From positions 62,001 to 126,000 of the forward strand of contig JAJDAJ010000037.1 in the NCBI GenBank assembly GCA_029261925.1: 64,000 nt of DNA. Direction: 5' to 3'. How positions within the stretch are numbered: position 1 is the stretch's first letter; the number at the start of each line of letters is the position of its first letter. The notes beneath the pieces are model-generated. The model did no database searches. It worked only from the letters and a program-made list of their open reading frames with translations, and was not told the origin of the DNA. Shown one piece after another: positions 57,343 to 64,000 of this stretch. The translations under genes and the position numbers were made by a program. The stretch is from Deltaproteobacteria bacterium (GTDB taxonomy: Bacteria > Myxococcota_A > UBA9160 > SZUA-336).

Positions 57343-59024
57343 TCACCGGCCGGGGAGGCGGATCTCCTCGATCAGGGCCTGGACGTGCTCGGGAGGAGGC
57401 GGCGTGAAGCGACTGATGCCCAGCGTCACCGCGAAGTTGAGCAGCATGCCCACGGTGCCGATGCCCTCGGGGCTGATCCCGAGCCACCAGTCCTCGGGGC
57501 GGCCCGCCTCGCTCTTGAACCAGATGATGTAGGCGCCCGTGAAGACGATGCCCGTGAGCATGCCGGCGATCGCGCCCTCGCGGGTCGCGCGCTTGCTGAA
57601 CACGCCGAGCACCAGCACGGGGAAGAAGCTGGCCGCGGCCAGTCCGAACGCGTAGGCCACGACCGAGGCCACGTAGTCGGGCGGGTGGATGCCGAACCAG
57701 ATCGCGACCAGCACCGCACCCGCCGCGGATACGCGCGCGATCGCGAGCTCGCGCGCCTCGCTCATGTCGGGTTTCAGGATCGACTTGAACAGGTCGTGCG
57801 AGACCGACGACGAGATCACCAGCAGCAGGCCGGCGGCCGTGGACAGGGCCGCCGCCAGGCCCCCGGCGGCCACGAGCGCCACCACCCAGGCGGGCAGCTG
57901 CGCGATCTCGGGATTCGCCAGCACCATGATGTCGCGATCGATCTCGAGCTCGTGCTTCTCGGGATCGCCCGAGATGCGCATCAGCCCATCGCCGTCCCGG
58001 TCCTCGAACTCGATCAGGCCGGTGGCCTCCCAGTTGCGGAACCACCCGGGCGCCTCGGCGTGCGGCGTACCGTGCAGGGTCTGGATCAGGTTCACGCGCG
58101 CGAATGCCGCCACCGCGGGCGCCGTCGTGTACAGCAGCGCGATGAAGAGCAGCGCCCAGAGGGCGCTCCAGCGCGCCAGCCGCGCGCTCGGCACCGTGTA
58201 GAAGCGGATCAGTACGTGCGGCAGTCCCGCCGTTCCGACCATCAGCGCCATGGTGATCGCGAGGATGTCGATCATGCTCTTCTTGCCGGCCACGAACGCG
58301 CCCGTGTACTCGGGCAGGCCGAGGTCGCGGTGGATCTGGTCGAGCGCCTGCAGCAGGTAGACCCCGGCGTTCGGACCCTCGATGATCTGCGAGCCGAAGC
58401 CGAGCTGGGGCACCGGCTGGCCGGTCATCTTCATGGAGATCGCGACCGCGGGGATCAGGTAGGCGACGATCAGCACGCAGTACTGCGCCACCTGGGTGTA
58501 GGTGATGCCGCGCATGCCCCCGAGCAGCGCGTACACCAGCACCAGGCCGCCGCCGACCACGACGCCCAGGTCGATCGGGAGCTGCAGGAAGCGCGAGAAG
58601 ACGATCCCCACCCCGCGCATCTGACCTGCGACGTAGATGAAGGAGACGGCGACCGCACACAGCACCGCGACGACGCGCGCCAGCTGCGAGTAGTAGCGAT
58701 CGCCGACGAACTCCGGGACCGTGAAGCGGCCGTACTTGCGCAGGTAGGGCGCCAGAAGCAGGGCCAGCAGCACGTAGCCGCCCGTCCAGCCCATCAGGTA
58801 GATCGACCCGTCGTAGCCCATGAACGAGATCAGGCCCGCCATGGAGATGAACGAGGCGGCGCTCATCCAGTCCGCGCCGGTCGCCATGCCGTTGGCGATC
58901 GCGGGCACGCCCTGCCCCGCCACGTAGAAGCCCGCGGTCGTGCGTACCCGCGACCAGATGGCGATCGCGATGTAGAGCAGGAACGTCGCCGCGACGATCC
59001 ACCAGGTCCAGGCCTGGATGCCCA

Positions 59025-59025
<1 letters not shown>
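57343..59025 (-). CDS. Sodium:solute symporter, ActP-like (VC_2705 family)
   Basis: A 560-residue SSS-family transporter with about 13 membrane helices. [40 protein letters not shown] and [20 protein letters not shown] are the core Na+ and substrate segments. A loop with [19 protein letters not shown] (about 335-353) is long and acidic and lies between helices. The ATG (59023-59025) overlaps the DUF4212 stop by one base (TGATG). The pair of a DUF4212 small subunit and an SSS permease is a known arrangement for acetate- or carboxylate-like uptake. The substrate is unknown, but a short organic acid is the best guess. Confidence 0.92.
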
Positions 59026-59291
<266 letters not shown>

Positions 59292-59425
59292 GATCCCTCC
59301 CTCCCGGATCCGGCGCGCCAGACTACCGCAGCTCCCGCCCGCTTTTCTCCGAGCGGCCTCCGGTCCCCGACCACGGACGACCCGCGTGCTGGGCGATACC
59401 CCGGGCATTCGCTAACACCCGCGCC

Positions 59426-61783
59426 ATGTGGCGCGAGGGATCCAAGCTCGTCCATCCCTTCAACCCGGAGCTGGGTGTCGGGCTGGTGCGCGCCATCGAG
59501 GGACGCTTCCTGGTCGTGTACTTCCCCGGCGCCGACCGCGAGGTGACGCTGGCGGCGGAAAACTCGGGCCTGGAGCCGTTCATCATGCCGCCGGGCGCCT
59601 CCGCCGTGCTGCTGGAGACCGACGAGGAGGTCGAGGTCGGCGCCTACGATGCGGGCAGCTACACGCTCGAGGACGGCCGCGTCGTGGACGACGCGAACCT
59701 CTGGCCGCTCGACGCCGCCGACGGCCCGCTCGAGCGCCTGGCCCGCCAGGACCTGGACCGCGCGGGCTCGTTCCGCAACCGCATCGAGGGCATGCGCCTC
59801 ACCGAGCTGCGCGAGGCGGGCGGCCTGGGCAGCTTCCTGGGCGGGCGAATCGAGCTCTTCCCGCACCAGCTGCACACGGCGCTGACCGCCTCGAAGATGG
59901 AGCGCGTGCGCTGGCTTCTGGCCGACGAGGTCGGCCTCGGGAAGACCATCGTCGCCTGCCTGATCCTCTCGGCGCTGGTGCGCACGGGGCGCGCCGAGCG
60001 CGCGCTGATCATCGCGCCCTCGACGCTGACGGTGCAGTGGCTCGGCGAGCTGTACCGCAAGTTCCACCAGGTCTTCGTGATGATCGACCCGGAACGGGTC
60101 GAGAGCGTCGAGAAGGTCTACGGGGCTGGCAACAACCCGTTCGACGTGCATCCCTACGCGGTGATCTCCTCGGATCTGCTCGCCAGCGACCCCGAGCTCG
60201 CGCGCGGCGCACTCGACGCGGACCTCGACCTGGTCGTGGTGGACGAGGCGCACCGGCTGGCGAACCCCGAGCTCTACGCGTCCGTGGCTCCGCTGGTCGA
60301 GCACGCGCGCCACGCCCTGCTGCTCACCGCCACGCCCCTCGCCGCCGACCAGGAGGGCTTCTTCCGCCTGCTCTCGCTGCTCCACCCCGAGGCATACAGC
60401 GACCTGGCCAGCTTCGAGACCGCGCTCGAGGCGGGCGAGGCCGTCTTCCCCTGCACGAGTGCCGTGCGCCGCGACGACCTGGGCGGACTGCCGCCGCGGC
60501 GCCCGATCGCGATCGACGTCGGCCCGGCCATGAAGGAGCCGCGGCGCGACCCGCGCGCGGCCTGGATCGCGGAGCGGGCGCATGCCTGGCTCGAGGCCGG
60601 CGAGAAGGCCCTGGTCTTCGTGCGCGAGCTGCGCACGCTCGAGCGCCTGAAGAAGTTCCTCGAGTCCACGGCCAACGTGCGCATCTCGGTCTTCCACGAG
60701 GAGCTGAGCGAGGCACAGCGCGACATCGAGGTGGCGCGCTTCCGCGAGTCGAGCCTGCCGATCCTGCTCTGCACCGAGGCCGGCGGCGAGGGCCGGAACT
60801 TCCAGTTCTGCGACCGCATGGTGCACTACGACCTCCCGGCGGACCCCGCCCAGCTCGAGCAGCGCATCGGACGGCTCGACCGGATCGGTCGCGAGTCCGA
60901 CGTGGAGATCGTCTACTTCCGCTGCGCGAAGGCCCGGCCCGACCTCGCGCGCCTCTTCGAGCGCCTGGATCTGTTCGGGCGCCCCTCGGCGGGCCTCGAC
61001 CCCGCGCTGGACGCCATCACGCCCGCGGTGCACGAGGCCGACGCCGCGGGACGCGCGATCGACGTGGAGGGGCTGGCCGGCCAGGTCGAGGAGGCCCAGA
61101 CCCGCGGCGTCCGCGACCTGCCGCGCGTGCTGTACCGCGACGCCTACGACGCCAGCCGTGCCGACGAGCTGCTGGCCCTGGTCCCCGACGAGCTCGAGAA
61201 GTGCATGCGCCGCTTCGTGCTGGGCGCCGCGAACGACCTGGGGCTGAAGATCGTCGAGAAGGGCGGCGAGGCCCTGTACTACCTCGAGCTGGGCACCTCG
61301 TTGACCGTGGAGACCATCCCCGGAGTGGCCGACGACAGCCGCTGGCTGGGCACGTTCTCGCGCGCCGAGGCGATCGAGAAGGACGAGCTGGAGTTCTACG
61401 CCAGCGGACACGCCCTGGTGGAGGGCCTGCTGCTCGAGCTCGCCGACGGGCGCCGCGGGCGCAGCGCCGCGTTCGAGGTAGCGCACGAGAGCCTGCGCGG
61501 CATGGGGATGCTCTGCGCCTTCCGGGCCGACAGCGGCTGGAAACCGGTGGTCGTCGACGCCCGCGGGGAGCACCGCCCCGACCTGGTCGAGCCCCTGCTC
61601 GAGGTGCTGGGCGACGCGCGCGGCGCCCGGCCCGAGGACTGGGGCCTCGGCGAGCGCTGGGCCCAGGGCGTGGAGACGCTGGCCGCCCGTGCCTGGGAGC
61701 ACGCCCCGCCGGATGCGCGACTCGAGGCGGTGGGCTTCTTCCGGCTGGTGCCGCCGCCCGGTGGCAACGGCGCCGCGTCCTAG
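59426..61783 (+). CDS. SNF2-family ATPase, RapA-like
   Basis: A 785-residue SNF2/Swi2 helicase-like ATPase, shorter than E. coli RapA (968). An N-terminal beta-rich segment (FNPELGVGLVRAIEGRFLVV) resembles the RapA Tudor-like region. Walker A lies in LADEVGLGKTIVACLI (about 170-185), the DEAH box in VVVDEAHRL and motif III in LLLTATPLA. The second RecA domain has VFVRELRTLERLKKFL and motif VI in EQRIGRLDRIGR. The C-terminal 270 residues are not recognised. RapA recycles stalled RNA polymerase; that role is likely, since DNA-remodelling restriction partners are absent. The ATG at 59426 directly precedes the conserved start. The end overlaps the RNA methyltransferase gene by four bases. Confidence 0.9.
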   Translation: MWREGSKLVHPFNPELGVGLVRAIEGRFLVVYFPGADREVTLAAENSGLEPFIMPPGASAVLLETDEEVEVGAYDAGSYTLEDGRVVDDANLWPLDAADGPLERLARQDLDRAGSFRNRIEGMRLTELREAGGLGSFLGGRIELFPHQLHTALTASKMERVRWLLADEVGLGKTIVACLILSALVRTGRAERALIIAPSTLTVQWLGELYRKFHQVFVMIDPERVESVEKVYGAGNNPFDVHPYAVISSDLLASDPELARGALDADLDLVVVDEAHRLANPELYASVAPLVEHARHALLLTATPLAADQEGFFRLLSLLHPEAYSDLASFETALEAGEAVFPCTSAVRRDDLGGLPPRRPIAIDVGPAMKEPRRDPRAAWIAERAHAWLEAGEKALVFVRELRTLERLKKFLESTANVRISVFHEELSEAQRDIEVARFRESSLPILLCTEAGGEGRNFQFCDRMVHYDLPADPAQLEQRIGRLDRIGRESDVEIVYFRCAKARPDLARLFERLDLFGRPSAGLDPALDAITPAVHEADAAGRAIDVEGLAGQVEEAQTRGVRDLPRVLYRDAYDASRADELLALVPDELEKCMRRFVLGAANDLGLKIVEKGGEALYYLELGTSLTVETIPGVADDSRWLGTFSRAEAIEKDELEFYASGHALVEGLLLELADGRRGRSAAFEVAHESLRGMGMLCAFRADSGWKPVVVDARGEHRPDLVEPLLEVLGDARGARPEDWGLGERWAQGVETLAARAWEHAPPDARLEAVGFFRLVPPPGGNGAAS

Positions 61784-62493
61784 CCGAGCTGGCGCAGGCG
61801 CTCGACCGCCAGCGCCGAGACGGCTGCCTGCAGGTTGTAGCAGGGGATGAAGCCCGCCATGGGCACCCGCACCCGGGCGTCGCAGCGCTCGAGCACGGCT
61901 CCGGGGATGCCGCCGTTCTCGCCGCCGACCACGAAGATCCGCGGCCCGGTCAGATCCAGCTCCCACGGCGCGCAGCTGCCCTCCTCGTCGAGCGCGCAGA
62001 CCTGGTGGCGGCCCGCGGAGGCGTCGAGCAGGGCCCCGGCCGGCTCCCAGAGCACGGGCATGAAGCGATCGGCGCGCATCGAGGCCCGCAGCGCGGCCCG
62101 GCGCGCGGCGTGGTCGAAGTCGGCGTCGATCACGATGCCGTCGGCCCCGGACACCTCGGCGGTGCGGATGGCCATGCCGACGTTTCCCGGGTAGGCGACC
62201 CCGGTCATCAGCCAGACGACGCCGCCGGAGCGCGCCAGGCCGGGCAGGTCCAGCACCGGATCCCGTCCCACCAGGGTCAGCACGGGCGGCGGCGGGCTGC
62301 AGGTGCTCAGCCGGGTCAGCACGCGCGGGGTGGCGGGGTGGACCGCGACCCCGGCCGCGCGGGCGGCGTCCACCAGGCGCCGCAGGCGGGCGTCGGACGC
62401 GTCCTCGGCCACCAGCAGCAGCCGCGCCGAGCCGGCCGCCAGGGCGTGCTCGGCGGCCTCCAGGCCCGCGATCTGCCGTACCGGGTGGGTCAC
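61780..62493 (-). CDS. TrmH/SpoU-family RNA 2'-O-methyltransferase
   Basis: A 237-residue SPOUT methyltransferase. The N-terminal 80 residues form an L30e-like substrate-binding domain (GLEAAEHALAAGSARLLLV). The trefoil-knot domain has the three SpoU motifs: GNVGMAIRTAEVSGADGIVI (motif 1), FVVGGENGGIPGAVLE (motif 2) and VPMAGFIPCYNLQAAVSALA (motif 3, with Asn). It uses SAM to methylate a ribose in rRNA or tRNA. The start is GTG 62491-62493, and longer readings extend through a hairpin-rich gap without support. It is convergent with the RapA-like gene: both stop codons use the shared CTAG (61780-61783). The position modified is unknown. Confidence 0.9.
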   Translation of the reverse strand: MTHPVRQIAGLEAAEHALAAGSARLLLVAEDASDARLRRLVDAARAAGVAVHPATPRVLTRLSTCSPPPPVLTLVGRDPVLDLPGLARSGGVVWLMTGVAYPGNVGMAIRTAEVSGADGIVIDADFDHAARRAALRASMRADRFMPVLWEPAGALLDASAGRHQVCALDEEGSCAPWELDLTGPRIFVVGGENGGIPGAVLERCDARVRVPMAGFIPCYNLQAAVSALAVERLRQLG

Positions 62494-62791
62494 GGCGGGG
62501 ATGCTATCCGAAGCCGCCCCGCGTCCCGCCCCCGGGGCCGGCGAAGGTGCATCAAAAAGCTGCGCCGGGGGTGCCGCGGCGGGGGCCCGGCTGCCGGTTC
62601 CAGCGAGTAGACTCGAAGGGGCCTCGGGGTGACCGACTTCGCTGCGAGGAGGTGGCGGATCACCCCGCCACCCCAATGGTGGAGGCGAACCACCCTCCCC
62701 CGCCCTCTCGCCGGCGCAGCGCCGGCCCCGGTGGGGAACGGGTCTTGCTTCGTCTGTGTCACCGAGCCGGCCAGTGGGAGAAACGCACGGG
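62494..62791 (+). promoter_or_regulatory. Structured 298-bp leader before PEP carboxykinase
   Basis: No gene is seen here. At least three hairpins line up: GGTGGCGG/CCGCCACC (62651-62672, loop ATCACC), GGTGG/CCACC (62678-62694, loop AGGCGAA) and an almost perfect palindrome GCCGGCGCAGCGCCGGC (62710-62726). TAGACT at 62608-62613 could be a -10 box. The ribosome binding site GGGAG lies at about 62776-62780. The arrangement is suggestive of an RNA leader or attenuator. I do not recognise a known riboswitch class. The first part may also hold the promoter of the methyltransferase gene on the other strand. Confidence 0.4.
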
Positions 62792-64000
62792 ATGAGTACC
62801 AGCAACGCGAGGCTGCAAGCCTGGGTCGCCGAGATGCAGGAGCTCTGCCAGCCGGATGCCGTCCGCTGGTGCGACGGCTCCAGGGCAGAGTACGAGGAGA
62901 TGCTGGAGCTGCTGGTCGCCAGCGGCACCGCGGAGCGGCTCGACCCCGACAAGCGCCCCGACTCGTACCTGGTGCGATCGGATCCCGCCGACGTGGCGCG
63001 CGTGGAGGACCGCACCTTCATCTGCTCGCAGCACGAGATCGACGCCGGACCGACGAACAACTGGCGGGATCCGGCCGAGATGCGCGAGACGCTCGACGGC
63101 CTGTTCCGCGGCACCATGCGCGGCCGCGTCATGTACGTGGTGCCCTTCAGCATGGGCCCGCTGGGCTCCCCGATCGCGCACATCGGCGTGCAGGTGACCG
63201 ACTCACCCTATGTCGTGGCGAGCATGCGGACCATGACGCGCATGGGCAGCCAGGTGCTCGAGGTGCTCGGCGCCGACGGCAGCTTCGTGCCCTGCGTGCA
63301 CTCGGTGGGCATGCCGCTCCAGACGGGCCAGGACGACGTGCCCTGGCCCTGCGACGGCGAGAACAAGTACATCGTGCACTTCCCCGAGACGCGCGAGATC
63401 TGGTCGTACGGCTCGGGCTACGGCGGCAACGCGCTGCTGGGCAAGAAGTGCTTCGCGCTGCGCATCGCCTCGGTGATGGCGCGCGACGAGGGCTGGCTCG
63501 CCGAGCACATGCTGATCCTGAAGCTCAGCTCGCCCGAGGGCTCGGTGCGCTACATCGCGGCCGCCTTCCCCAGCGCCTGCGGCAAGACCAACCTGGCGAT
63601 GCTCGAGCCGACGATCGAGGGCTGGAGCGTCGAGTGCATCGGCGACGACATCGCCTGGATGAAGTTCGGCGACGACGGACAGCTGTACGCGATCAACCCC
63701 GAGGCGGGCTTCTTCGGCGTGGCACCCGGCACCAGCATGAAGTCGAACCCCAACGCGATGCGCTCGCTCGAGCGCAACGCGATCTTCACCAACTGCGCGC
63801 TGACCGACGGAGGCGACGTCTGGTGGGAGGGCAAGACGGACGTGCCGCCCGAGCACCTGGTCGACTGGAAGGGCCGCGACTGGTCGCCCGACGACGGTAC
63901 GAACGCAGCCCACCCGAACGCCCGCTTCACCGCCCCGGCCCGCCAGTGCCCGGTCATCGCCGAAGAGTGGCAGGACCCCAGCGGCGTGCCGATCAGCGCG
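62792..64000 (+). CDS. pckG: Phosphoenolpyruvate carboxykinase (GTP), 5' part
   Basis: The first 403 codons of a GTP-dependent PEP carboxykinase (about 600 residues in full); the gene runs past the right edge. The enzyme converts oxaloacetate and GTP to PEP, CO2 and GDP for gluconeogenesis. The start reads [18 protein letters not shown]. Conserved blocks are [39 protein letters not shown] and [18 protein letters not shown]. The P-loop is [13 protein letters not shown], with the mobile-loop Cys at residue 263, and [13 protein letters not shown] is the metal-binding motif. The ATG at 62792 has a weakly spaced GGGAG. It stands behind a hairpin-rich 298-bp leader, so expression may be controlled there. 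Confidence 0.97.
   Translation, partial: MSTSNARLQAWVAEMQELCQPDAVRWCDGSRAEYEEMLELLVASGTAERLDPDKRPDSYLVRSDPADVARVEDRTFICSQHEIDAGPTNNWRDPAEMRETLDGLFRGTMRGRVMYVVPFSMGPLGSPIAHIGVQVTDSPYVVASMRTMTRMGSQVLEVLGADGSFVPCVHSVGMPLQTGQDDVPWPCDGENKYIVHFPETREIWSYGSGYGGNALLGKKCFALRIASVMARDEGWLAEHMLILKLSSPEGSVRYIAAAFPSACGKTNLAMLEPTIEGWSVECIGDDIAWMKFGDDGQLYAINPEAGFFGVAPGTSMKSNPNAMRSLERNAIFTNCALTDGGDVWWEGKTDVPPEHLVDWKGRDWSPDDGTNAAHPNARFTAPARQCPVIAEEWQDPSGVPISA

Noticed and set aside
62494-62791. Assignment of the pckG leader to a named riboswitch.
   Set aside because: The hairpins are clear, but no conserved core of a known class (SAM, SAH, glycine, cobalamin, c-di-GMP) was recognised.

Overview
The window is a gene-dense, very GC-rich stretch of a Gram-negative bacterial chromosome. 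Signal peptides with lipoboxes, an OmpA-family lipoprotein, a PEP-CTERM protein, an MreB homologue and cysteine-rich DUF4215/dockerin-like secreted proteins suggest a deltaproteobacterial-type lineage such as Myxococcota or Binatota. This placement is inference, not proof. Many genes start with GTG or TTG. No rRNA, tRNA, insertion sequence, phage gene or CRISPR array was seen.

Layout. 1-6070: a repair block with DUF72 (partial), a MerR-TPR protein, Ku divergent from a three-domain LigD, RtcB RNA ligase and a small lipoprotein. 6209-10084: a metallo-beta-lactamase hydrolase and the complete AmmeMemoRadiSam set (radical SAM, MEMO, AMMECR1), then a cupin. 10117-18547: a monooxygenase-like protein, a P450, a PEP-CTERM protein, a GST with a YciI protein, pyroglutamyl peptidase with a MORN lipoprotein, an RND/MMPL exporter and a PhoX-type phosphatase. 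18642-40174: a catabolic region with ipdA-ipdB-echA20, two heteromeric acyl-CoA dehydrogenase pairs, SDRs, F420-type LLM enzymes, and a nine-gene minus-strand unit (38052 down to 28476) led by a fadD3-like ligase and divergent from fadE30-ipdF-like genes. 40202-45335: a periplasmic protein, a sulfatase stub, MFS, MreB and two more LLM enzymes. 45392-48742: two tandem, recently duplicated secreted cysteine-rich proteins of unknown function. 48739-57286: phosphotransferase, VOC protein, amidohydrolase, a FAD oxidoreductase-SelD fusion, a thiolase/DUF35 pair with an SDR, and a second GST. 57343-64000: a DUF4212/SSS symporter pair, a RapA-like SNF2 ATPase, a SpoU RNA methyltransferase and the 5' part of GTP-dependent PEP carboxykinase behind a hairpin-rich leader.

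Working together. The central genes match, family by family, the C/D-ring branch of actinobacterial steroid catabolism (FadD3, FadE30, IpdF, EchA20, IpdAB, FadE31/32-like). A thiolase-DUF35 pair of the Ltp2 type and an LLM protein resembling Rv3520c lie nearby. The set is split over several islands and lacks a visible ipdC, fadA6 or local TetR regulator. The best candidates for undescribed biology are this rearranged steroid-type pathway with F420-type enzymes in a Gram-negative genome, the tandem secreted dockerin/DUF4215 proteins, the AmmeMemoRadiSam neighbourhood and the structured leader before PEP carboxykinase. Coordinates and motifs were read directly from the sequence. Family names come from recognition of motifs, without database searches.
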